Origin: an uncultured Oxalobacter sp.
Lineage (GTDB): Bacteria > Pseudomonadota > Gammaproteobacteria > Burkholderiales > Burkholderiaceae_D
Length of the DNA: 6,672 nucleotides
Assembly (NCBI GenBank): GCA_937916185.1
Contig: CALGGD010000417.1
Span: 1 to 6,672, forward strand
Direction: 5' to 3'
Positions 1 to 5,900 of the stretch are shown piece after piece; positions within the stretch are counted from its first letter, which is position 1; each line of letters begins with the position of its first letter. The notes beneath the pieces are model-generated. The model made no database searches and had not been told where the DNA came from. It was given only the letters and a program-made list of their open reading frames with translations. The translations under genes were made by a program, and so were the position numbers.

Positions 1-1
1 A

Positions 2-313
2 GCCAGACAGCAGGTACAGCCGGTTGGCGTTCTTGGCGATGCCCCTGTACCGGACCTTCGCATAGCCGAACTGAACCTTTACACGAGAAAGGGTGTATTT
101 CATCAGTATCGAGAGTACGATGAACATCACAAGGTTATCCTTGAGATTGGATATCATAAAGAACCTTCTCTTGGCAAAGGTCAGATACTACATGTGCATA
201 TTCATAAAAAACCAGGTGTTGAATATCACGGACAAGCCAAAATTAAACGGCTTACAAAGTCTGACCCTCTTTATCAGAAACACAAACATTTATTCAAAGG
301 AGTTGACCTATGA
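2..313 (+). CDS. C-terminal fragment of a toxin-like protein, 5' end outside the window
   Basis: The frame starting at base 2 is open to the TGA at 311-313, giving 103 residues without any start, so this is the 3' end of a longer gene. I do not recognise the family. The fragment is basic (about 17 Lys/Arg against 11 Asp/Glu) and has ten His, several clustered (EIGYHKEP at 49-55, LHVHIHKKPG at 63-72, EYHGQAK at 74-80), ending in KHKHLFKGVDL. Its stop overlaps the start of the next gene as ATGA, so the pair is translationally coupled. A basic, His-rich tail followed by a small acidic gene is the usual arrangement of a polymorphic toxin C-terminal domain with its immunity protein. The His cluster would fit a nuclease, but that is inference. 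The alternative is an ordinary phage or mobile-element protein. The coding call is fairly safe; the toxin role is moderate at best. Confidence 0.6.
   Translation, partial: ARQQVQPVGVLGDAPVPDLRIAELNLYTRKGVFHQYREYDEHHKVILEIGYHKEPSLGKGQILHVHIHKKPGVEYHGQAKIKRLTKSDPLYQKHKHLFKGVDL
296..302 (+). promoter_or_regulatory. Ribosome binding site AAAGGAG for the 310-606 gene
   Basis: AAAGGAG lies 7 nt before the ATG at 310. It is inside the last codons of the upstream gene. Together with the ATGA overlap it fixes 310 as the start and indicates coupled translation. Confidence 0.7.
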
Positions 314-606
314 GAGGTAATACTCTGGAACAGTTCATAGATGACCTGCTTACCATGGGAGGACCTGAAAAAGAGTTCACTTACAAGAATCACCGCTATT
401 TTCTTGAGACTCGTGCCATTTCTGAAACAGAATCAGACATGTATGTTTTTGAAATATTCGAGGATGATAACAAAGATTGTGAGTATCTCTGCCACTGCAT
501 AGGCAAGGACTTTGCTGAATGCGTTGCAAAATTCGAGAAAGAACGCATTTTTGAAGGCAAGACCATCTATGAAGCTGAGCAGGACATCGAGGTGGTTTTT
601 GGTTGA
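310..606 (+). CDS. Small acidic protein, candidate immunity protein of the upstream toxin-like gene
   Basis: This encodes 98 residues. The start is set by the AAAGGAG site 7 nt upstream and the 4-base ATGA overlap with the preceding gene. No family is recognised. The protein is strongly acidic (about 24 Asp/Glu against 11 Lys/Arg), has no signal peptide or membrane segment, and looks like a small cytoplasmic alpha/beta protein (FTYKNHRYFLETRAI, then MYVFEIFEDD). It contains four Cys close together (C57, C61, C63, C71), which might bind a metal or simply be buried. Size, charge opposite to the upstream product, position and coupling all fit an immunity protein that neutralises the toxin-like domain encoded just before it. 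That role is inferred from context only. It could also be an unrelated cargo gene. Confidence 0.75.
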   Translation: MRGNTLEQFIDDLLTMGGPEKEFTYKNHRYFLETRAISETESDMYVFEIFEDDNKDCEYLCHCIGKDFAECVAKFEKERIFEGKTIYEAEQDIEVVFG

Positions 607-611
607 GGAAG

Positions 612-645
612 GTCTGAACAACCGCTGAAATTGCGGTATCCAGAC
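612..645 (+). terminator. Two-tier hairpin behind the immunity-like gene (possible weak terminator)
   Basis: GTCTG (612-616) pairs with CAGAC (641-645), and inside it ACCGC (621-625) pairs with GCGGT (633-637), with a 7-nt apical loop and a small asymmetric internal loop. The structure starts 6 nt after the stop of the 310-606 gene. A T run (TTTTT, 660-664) follows only about 14 nt later, so it is not a standard Rho-independent terminator. It may be an RNA 3'-end stabiliser or chance. Confidence 0.3.
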
Positions 646-775
646 GCACCTTCTTCAATTTTTCCCTCAAAACCGGCAAAAACAGCTGATTTCTGCTGTC
701 ATCACCACTCATTCCTGCCGACAGCCTGAAACGCACCCTCAGCAGGTATTCTCCCCGACAATCAGTCTGACGATG
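640..775 (-). pseudogene. Possible decayed fragment of the lipoprotein family
   Basis: On the minus strand this stretch reads ...GEYLLRVRFRLSAGM... and further on REKLKKV. The DNA around GACAATCAG (757-765), preceded by ATTCTCCCCGA, resembles the part of the lipoprotein gene near 2521-2540, where LIVFGEFLR is encoded. The match needs an indel to bring LIV and GEYL into one frame, there is no start or ribosome binding site, and similarity fades towards the C-terminus. This is weaker than the remnant at 1472-1615 and may be chance. Confidence 0.25.
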
Positions 776-840
776 CTATTCGATATTCAGCTACTGGCAT
801 CTGCCTCCATAAGGCTCGAGAACCTTCAACCTTTCAATCT

Positions 841-882
841 TTGCAACTTTTGTAAAGAATATGTATAGTAAAATACTATAAT
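841..882 (+). promoter_or_regulatory. Candidate sigma70-type promoter of the relB-yoeB-like operon
   Basis: TTGCAA (841-846) and TATAGT (864-869) are separated by 17 nt, giving a reasonable -35/-10 pair. A perfect TATAAT lies slightly downstream (877-882) without a good -35 at the right distance. Both -10 candidates overlap the palindrome at 864-880, so binding there would block RNA polymerase. Confidence 0.5.
864..880. promoter_or_regulatory. Palindromic operator TATAGTA-AAA-TACTATA for antitoxin autorepression
   Basis: This is a perfect 7-bp inverted repeat with a 3-nt centre, directly over the -10 region and 51 nt before the antitoxin start. RelB/DinJ antitoxins are ribbon-helix-helix repressors of their own operons that bind such palindromes, so this is the likely autoregulatory site. 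AAAATACT (870-877) recurs as its exact inverse complement AGTATTTT at 910-917, which may be a second, lower-affinity half-site. Binding itself is inference. Confidence 0.55.
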
Positions 883-931
883 ATTTCTTTATAAATGATA
901 GTCTTTAAAAGTATTTTGATGGAGATAGGAG

Positions 932-1198
932 ATGCCCCAGACAGTCAGTGTGAATTTCAAATTGGATGCCGATGTCAAAAAAAACATGGAACAGGTCTGT
1001 GCTGACCTGGGACTTTCCATGAGTGCTGCCTTTACGATTTTTGCCAAAAAGGTCGGCAGGGAAAGAAGGATACCGTTTGAGGTGTCGGTTGACCCGTTCT
1101 ATTCCGACAGCAATATGCGCCATCTGGCAAAGATTATGAAGGACATCAAAGAAGGCAGAGCCCATTTTCAGGAACATGACCTGATAGAGGTGGACTGA
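932..1198 (+). CDS. RelB/DinJ-family antitoxin of a type II TA system
   Basis: This encodes 88 residues. The N-terminus has the ribbon-helix-helix pattern of RelB/DinJ: a strand (TVSVNFKLD, 4-12), a helix (13-27), a second helix from LSMSAAFTIFAKKV, then the family's IPFEV (47-51). The C-terminal part (61-88, NMRHLAKIMKDIKEGRAHF) is the expected toxin-wrapping segment. Role: a cytoplasmic protein that binds and inhibits the toxin encoded next and, as a dimer or complex, represses the operon. GGAG at 921-924 lies 7 nt before the ATG; the second AGGAG (927-931) is too close to act. The stop shares one base with the toxin start (TGATG), so the two are coupled. The odd point is that the partner is YoeB/Txe-like, whose usual antitoxin is of the YefM/Phd fold. 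The family call is secure; the pairing rests on adjacency. Confidence 0.88.
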   Translation: MPQTVSVNFKLDADVKKNMEQVCADLGLSMSAAFTIFAKKVGRERRIPFEVSVDPFYSDSNMRHLAKIMKDIKEGRAHFQEHDLIEVD

Positions 1199-1458
1199 TG
1201 CGGCTGCTATGGGAAGACAGGGCGTGGGACGATTACCTGTATTGGCAGAAGCAGGATAAGAAAACGCTGAAAAGAATCAATTCGCTCATCCAAGACATCA
1301 AACGAAGCCCTTTTGACGGCATGGGGAAACCTGAGCCACTGAAGTACAATCTGAGCGGCTTATGGAGCAGACGCATCGATGACACCAACCGCATCGTCTA
1401 TTACGTTGAGGACGGTATTGTATATGTTGTTGCCTGTCGTGAACACTATGACGCTTGA
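1198..1458 (+). CDS. yoeB: YoeB/Txe-family toxin, ribosome-dependent mRNA endonuclease
   Basis: This encodes 86 residues, the normal length for YoeB (84 in E. coli). It has the family signature throughout: W5, DDYLYWQ (11-17), RINSLIQDIKR (26-36), PFDGMGKPEPLK (38-49), LSGLWSRRI (52-60) and C-terminal CREHYDA. The residues known as catalytic in E. coli YoeB fall at identical numbers: E46, R65, H83 and Y84. The toxin is therefore predicted active, cutting mRNA in the ribosomal A site and halting translation when the antitoxin is degraded. GAGG (1187-1190) stands 7 nt before the ATG, and the start overlaps the antitoxin stop by one base. Expression should follow the operator upstream of the antitoxin. 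The stop is 14 nt before the lipoprotein-family remnant on the opposite strand. No clear terminator is seen behind it. Confidence 0.9.
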   Translation: MRLLWEDRAWDDYLYWQKQDKKTLKRINSLIQDIKRSPFDGMGKPEPLKYNLSGLWSRRIDDTNRIVYYVEDGIVYVVACREHYDA

Positions 1459-1471
1459 CTAAGTAAAGGCT

Positions 1472-1615
1472 TCATTCCCCCATGACAGTCGGCACAGGTT
1501 TAATGCCGTCCAGCTTCTTGCTGAACTGGGATTTGAAACCGTCCGAAAAAACTCACTCCTGCAAGTATTCCAGGATATTCATGCATGGATTTATTCCTGT
1601 CCATGTCATGAGCTT
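1472..1615 (-). pseudogene. 3' remnant of a lipoprotein gene paralogous to 2424-2927
   Basis: On the minus strand the 26 codons before the TGA at 1472-1474 read FSDGFKSQFSKKL...PVPTVMGE. They align without gaps to the last residues of the intact lipoprotein at 2424-2927 (FTDGFESELKKKL...AVPTMMKME). Further upstream the same frame gives ILEYLQE, aligned with VFGEFLRK, but it is cut by an in-frame TGA at 1553-1555 where the intact protein has D140. Upstream of about 1615 the similarity is lost, right where the convergent RelE/ParE toxin gene ends. No start codon, signal peptide or ribosome binding site remains. It is a dead fragment of a duplicated gene, probably truncated when the neighbouring TA cassette arrived or when the copies recombined. 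Confidence 0.7.
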
Positions 1616-1624
1616 CGCCAATCA

Positions 1625-1948
1625 TTACTGCTCGATTATTTCTTCAAGCTGATGGCTGATGTCCCTACCACCATACATAATCCGTACAATGGTCACGGTA
1701 TCTGTTGATGCGTTGACGATGTAAAAAATCAGATAGTTTTTCACCGGCAGGAAGCGGATACCCTGACTGCGCCAAGGTTCTTCTTTGTATAAAGGGTTCC
1801 TTTCCGGCATGGATTCAAGTGACCGGATTGCCTTCATTATCCTAGCAGTCATCCTGCGGGCAGTTTCTGGAGCAAGTAAGGTGTATGCGATGTATTCGTA
1901 GATATCCTGCAAATCCTGTTTTGCCTTGAGGGTATAAACAATTTTCAT
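1625..1948 (-). CDS. RelE/ParE-family toxin of a type II TA system
   Basis: This encodes 107 residues of the RelE/ParE fold: an N-terminal strand (MKIVYTLKA), two helices (KQDLQDIYEYIAYTLLAPE and the Arg-rich stretch up to about 45, containing ARRMTARIMKAIRSL), then the beta sheet with GIRFLPVKNYLIFYIV (63-78), VTIVRIMYGGRDI (85-97) and a short C-terminal helix. The pattern R-x-L/P-V-x-NYLIFY followed by RI-x-Y-GGRDI is typical of the ParE/RelE group. Whether it cleaves ribosome-bound mRNA (RelE) or poisons gyrase (ParE) cannot be decided from sequence; pairing with RelB favours the RelE side. The start overlaps the antitoxin stop by 4 bases (ATGA) and no strong ribosome binding site of its own is seen, so translation is coupled. 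It converges on the YoeB-like gene. Confidence 0.85.
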   Translation of the reverse strand: MKIVYTLKAKQDLQDIYEYIAYTLLAPETARRMTARIMKAIRSLESMPERNPLYKEEPWRSQGIRFLPVKNYLIFYIVNASTDTVTIVRIMYGGRDISHQLEEIIEQ

Positions 1949-2262
1949 ACGCCGTATAGTCTCTTCATTTCTGATTCAACATCGTCAGCGGGAATGGTAC
2001 GACCGGAGACCATGTCGTTTATTCCCATCTGCATTTCAGCGTCAAACTGTGCTTTTGTCAGGTTACCAACCGTAACAGGGCTTGCAGGTTGCAGTTTCAT
2101 TTCAAACGGCATCCCCCGCTGGATGACAACCTGCTTGAGAAACATCACAATGGCATGGGACATGGGAATCCCCAGTTGATTGAGGATTTTCTCTGCCTGT
2201 TCCTTTGTATCAGGGTCAACACGGGTATAGACATTTGCTGTTCTGGTTGCGGTTCTTGGCAT
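1945..2262 (-). CDS. RelB/DinJ-family antitoxin partner of the RelE/ParE toxin
   Basis: This encodes 105 residues. It has the RelB/DinJ ribbon-helix-helix N-terminus: a strand (ANVYTRVD, 9-16), a helix (PDTKEQAEKILNQLG, 17-31), a second helix starting at IPMSHAIVMFLKQVV, then GMPFEMKL (50-57). The C-terminal half (LTKAQFDAEMQMGINDMVSG and the acidic tail) is the expected toxin-binding and inhibiting part. It should neutralise the toxin it overlaps and repress the operon. The ribosome binding site is AGGGGG (2265-2270 on the minus strand) close to the ATG. Inverted repeats at 2280-2325 probably carry the operator. It is only distantly similar to the antitoxin at 932-1198 (shared family pattern, little identity), so the two modules are not a recent duplication. 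Confidence 0.87.
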   Translation of the reverse strand: MPRTATRTANVYTRVDPDTKEQAEKILNQLGIPMSHAIVMFLKQVVIQRGMPFEMKLQPASPVTVGNLTKAQFDAEMQMGINDMVSGRTIPADDVESEMKRLYGV

Positions 2263-2279
2263 AGCCCCCTCGTTCCGTT

Positions 2280-2325
2280 AGATATATCAGATGATGATAT
2301 CTCAATATGCTTGCTGAAAGCAAGC
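2280..2325 (-). promoter_or_regulatory. Inverted repeats upstream of the second TA operon (candidate operator)
   Basis: An imperfect inverted repeat AGATATATCA / TGATATCT spans 2280-2302 and begins 18 nt before the antitoxin start. Next to it, GCTTGC (2309-2314) and GCAAGC (2320-2325) form a perfect 6-bp inverted repeat around TGAAA. There is no T run, so a terminator is unlikely. The spacing fits an autoregulatory operator of a ribbon-helix-helix antitoxin. Read on the minus strand, TTGCTT inside the second repeat could serve as a -35 element, but the -10 is poor. Confidence 0.4.
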
Positions 2326-2423
2326 TAGAAGAAATCACTTCTTCATATCCATACTTTACCAAGCATGACTGATGGCTGGACTAATGATCTGCAACGAAGT
2401 CTGATTCCTGATGGTGTTTTGCT

Positions 2424-2927
2424 TCATTCCATCTTCATCATGGTAGGGACAGCTTCCCGATTGTTCAGTTTTTTCTTGAGCTCGGACTCGAAGCCATCGG
2501 TGAAATTGTCTTTCCGCAAGAATTCCCCGAAGACAATCAGCCCGCGTCCATCGTATTCAACGACCATTTCTGACAGGATCGGACGCCCATTCTCGACATG
2601 GTAGCGGTAATCCCGTGTTTCCTTGCGGTCGATGATCCGCCCGTTTACCCGTTTGACCTTATGCCAGAACTCGAAGCTGATGGTGAAATCATCGGCATCC
2701 TTCTGTTCCGTGACTTTGTATTCAACGGTCACTTCTTCGTCAAACACGTGTTCCATGCGGAGGCTCTGCCCCTTGAAATGCAGGACTGCCCTGGGGTAGT
2801 CCTTGTACTGCCTCGTTTCGGTCCAAGTGCCCTCCAGCCTGTCACTGATACTACTTCCCATGGAACAACCGGAAAAGGCAAGAATCCCTGTAAACAGGGC
2901 GGTTGCCAATAGATTGACCTTTTTCAT
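2424..2927 (-). CDS. Small outer-membrane lipoprotein of unknown function
   Basis: This encodes 167 residues from the ATG at 2925-2927. I chose this start because AGGA lies 6 nt before it and the protein then begins MKK, as signal peptides do. An in-frame ATG at 2943-2945 would overlap the upstream stop and has no such site. Residues 1-20 form a lipoprotein signal ending in LAFSG-C21, with Ser at +2, which in Gram-negatives favours transport to the outer membrane. The mature part starts DRLEGTWTETRQYKDYP and alternates charged and aromatic residues in beta-strand fashion, reminiscent of small lipocalin-like or META-type lipoproteins, but no family is assigned. A charged C-terminal segment (ELKKKLNN) ends the protein. 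It lies 14 nt behind the helicase-nuclease gene and is likely co-transcribed with it. A degenerate copy of its 3' end lies at 1472-1615. A role in defence is not shown. Confidence 0.8.
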   Translation of the reverse strand: MKKVNLLATALFTGILAFSGCSMGSSISDRLEGTWTETRQYKDYPRAVLHFKGQSLRMEHVFDEEVTVEYKVTEQKDADDFTISFEFWHKVKRVNGRIIDRKETRDYRYHVENGRPILSEMVVEYDGRGLIVFGEFLRKDNFTDGFESELKKKLNNREAVPTMMKME

Positions 2928-2941
2928 AGCGATTCCTTTTC

Positions 2942-5900
2942 TCAATGCACCGAGACAACGCCTTCTGCATCTTTGCTGACCTTGCCCCGTGCGAGGAGGT
3001 CATCAAAGGCGGCAGTGAAGACTTCGGTGAGTTTCGGTGTCTTCTGTTTAAAGCCGAAGCCATGCACCGCCTCGGCGATGAGGGCGGTCTGGTTGATGCC
3101 GACCCGCATCTGGGCGACCTTGAGCAGCGCAGCTTCGATCTCATCCTGTGCGATATGGGTGATCATGCGGCCGCCTTTCAATCTGACCGGCATTTCTTTG
3201 ATGACCGGTGGATAGAAGAAGTCGCCTTTGCGCCTGTACATATCGTTCTTTTCAATCTGCACCATGTCTGCCTGGAGTTCCGCTTTCATTGCCGGGGTGA
3301 TTTTCGGTGTATCGGCATAAATCGCCTTGGTGAGCACATCGACATGGACCGGGAAATAGGTGGTGATCAGGTATTTCAGGCAGGTCTGCCTGCCGAACGG
3401 TCCTTTCGGTGACATGGTGGATGGCACGGCGACTTCTGGGGCAGGGTCGAAATGGTAGGGGTTGGCGGCATCGACTTCTTCCGCTGCGGTGACGACGACC
3501 ATTTCTTCTGGCTGCTCTTCGGTTTTTTCTGCCTTGGCTGCTGGCGTGACCTGTGGTGCGGTATCGAGCTTGAAGTTCTTGATGGCTTCTTCCACGGCTT
3601 CTATCAGGCGTGCGCCTTCTGCCTGTGGATCCTTGACCCAATCCGGTGACCAGACGCGGTAGGTCTTCCAGCCCATGCCCTGGAGCACATCAGGACGGAT
3701 GCGGTCTCTTTCACGGGCGGTTTTCGCCGCATGGTAAGACGCGCCGTCACATTCGATGGCGATGGCATAGCAGCCCGGATGGTCTGGGTGCTTGACCGCC
3801 AGGTCGATGCGGTAGCCGGAACAGCCGACATGGGCATCGACCTGATAGCCTTTGGCGGTAAGCAGGTCATGGATGGCGGTTTCTATCGGTTCATCCTGGC
3901 TGGCTTTGGTCTGGACGGTTGATGGCAGTGCCTGCTGCCCCTGGATGGCGAATTCCATATAGGCCTTCAGGAGTTTCGGGCCATCGGTGGTGATGCGGTT
4001 GACATCGATGTCGGTCGGCAAGATGGAGCCGACAAGCTTGATGTTGAATTTCGCGCGGGTGATGGCGACATTGAGGCGGCGTTCACCGCCCTGCTGTCCC
4101 AACGGCCCGAAGTTCATGACCATCTTGCCATCGGCTCCCTTGGCATAGCCGATGCTGAAGATGATGGTGTCGCGTTCATCGCCCTGGACGTTTTCAAGGC
4201 TCTTGACGAAGAAAGGTTCTTCCAGACCTTCGTTGAAGTATTCCTCGTACTCCGGCCGTTCGGAACGCATCCGCCGGAGGGCGGCTTCAATCGCCTGCTG
4301 CTGGACGACCCCGAAGGCGATGACGCCCAGCGAGCGGTTGAACCTTCCCTGTTTGCAGGCTTCAAAGTGCCCGAACACCATTTCTGCGATTTTCTGGGCT
4401 TCGTTGACATTGCCTTTACGCCCGCCACGGTCATAGACACCGTCGGGCACATGGATGTATTCGACCCCGATGTCCGGCATGTCTGCCATCCAGGACGGGA
4501 AGGTGACCAGCCGGTTCTGGTAAATCTCAGCGTTGGAGAAGGCGATCAGGTGTTCATGGCGGCTGCGGTAATGCCAGAGCAGCGTCTTTTCAGGGAGCAG
4601 CGAGGCTTCATCCAGCAGGGATTCAAAGACATCGTTCGCCGCTTCGTTCTCTTCATCGTATTCATCGAAATCGCTGTCGGTGGACGCATTGAAGAAGCTG
4701 GTCGGCGGCATCTGCTTGCTGTCCCCGGCGATGATGACCTGTTTGCCCCGGACGATGGCACCGAGCGCGTTTTCTGTGCAGACCTGGGAGGCTTCGTCGA
4801 AGATGACGGTATCGAAGATGAAGTCTTTGGATTCGAGGAAGAGGCTGACGGTCAGCGGCGACATCATCAGGCAGGGTTTGAGCATCCGGACAAGGTTCGG
4901 GATTTTCTGGAACAGCCTGCGGATCGGCATGACGCGCCGCTGTTTCGCCAGCTCGCGTTTGAGGATGCTGATTTCATCACCGCCAGAGGTGAAGGAACTG
5001 AATGCCGGCAGTTTGTTGGTCAGGTCGGCGCTGATGCGGTTGCGGGCAACCTCGAACTGTTTCTTGTCGAGGGTCTTGAATTCGGCAATCAGCGCATCCT
5101 GCTGTTTGCCCCGGAAGGTTGCCACGGCAGGATATTCCGGCATGACGCTGTCGAGCCAGAGGTTGTAGAACCGTTTCTGGAAGGTCGGGACAATCTGGTC
5201 ATTCGCCAGTCTGGCGGCTTCGCACTGTTTCATGAAGTCGTCGAGCCCGGTCTGTGCGCATTTGGCGACAGCGCCCCGGTAATCAATCCAGTCCTGCAGC
5301 TGCATCATGCCGTTCAGGCAGGCTTCATAGCGCTGGTCAAGTTCGCTGAACGGCACGGTATAGAAGCTGTCCGGGTTGTCGAAGAACTGGGTGAATCCGG
5401 TGTTGTAGGCGGTGTATGCAGCCATTTCTTCATTGAGCCGGGCCAGGTAGCCGGCTGCCTGTGCCTTGGTGGCTTCATGGTCTGTGCCACAGAGTTTCTG
5501 GACAAGGGCTTCTTTGTCTGATGCAGACTGGATGGTGTTCCGGAAACCGTCTGCCCAGTCGAACGCGCCACGGACAGCATCCCAATCGGTTTCCATGCCG
5601 GTGTAGAGCCCTTCGTAGTGCTGCCGCAGGGTCGCATCCTGGTCATCGATGATGCCGACATAGGTCTGCAGGGCGGTCAGTTTCTGCTGGCACGCCTTCA
5701 TCAGCTTGAAGGCGTTGATATGGTTTTCCAAGGCTTTGAAATCGGTGTCAACGCCCTGATAGCCCGCACCGAACAGCTGGGCAGCCATCGGTTCTTTTTC
5801 CTGCAGGAATGCCTGGTGTTCTTTCATCTGGCGCAGTTTGCCCAGCGTGTCGATGATATGTTCGTCTGACAGTTCGGCACCGACCTTGATGCTCATGCTT

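Larger units (their letters stand above)
607..931. other. 325-nt gap without an intact gene
   Basis: This stretch separates the toxin/immunity-like pair from the first TA operon. It contains the hairpin at 612-645, a possible degenerate minus-strand coding fragment at about 640-775, an unremarkable piece at 776-840, and the AT-rich promoter/operator block at 841-931. I see no RNA gene and no intact small CDS with a ribosome binding site. Confidence 0.6.

Noticed and set aside
93..320. ATG-initiated 75-residue frame on the plus strand
   Set aside because: It overlaps the coherent, coupled frame at 2-313, has no ribosome binding site, and runs 11 nt into the next gene. Its product looks like random translation of AT-rich DNA.
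682..699. ACAGC/GCTGT hairpin followed by T residues on the minus strand, as a terminator
   Set aside because: The stem is only 5 bp with an 8-nt loop and there is no intact minus-strand gene upstream to terminate.
377..736. 119-residue frame on the minus strand
   Set aside because: Most of it is antisense to the 310-606 gene and has no start signal. Only its beginning (about 640-736) could be part of a decayed gene, which is listed separately.
2928..2945. Upstream ATG (2943-2945) as the start of the lipoprotein
   Set aside because: It overlaps the helicase stop, gives an atypical MRKGIA extension before MKK, and lacks a well-placed ribosome binding site, whereas AGGA is correctly spaced before 2927.
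4367..5521. 384-residue plus-strand frame opposite the helicase gene
   Set aside because: It is an antisense shadow of a GC-rich gene whose motifs II-VI and nuclease site are intact on the other strand. It has no recognisable domains and no plausible ribosome binding site.
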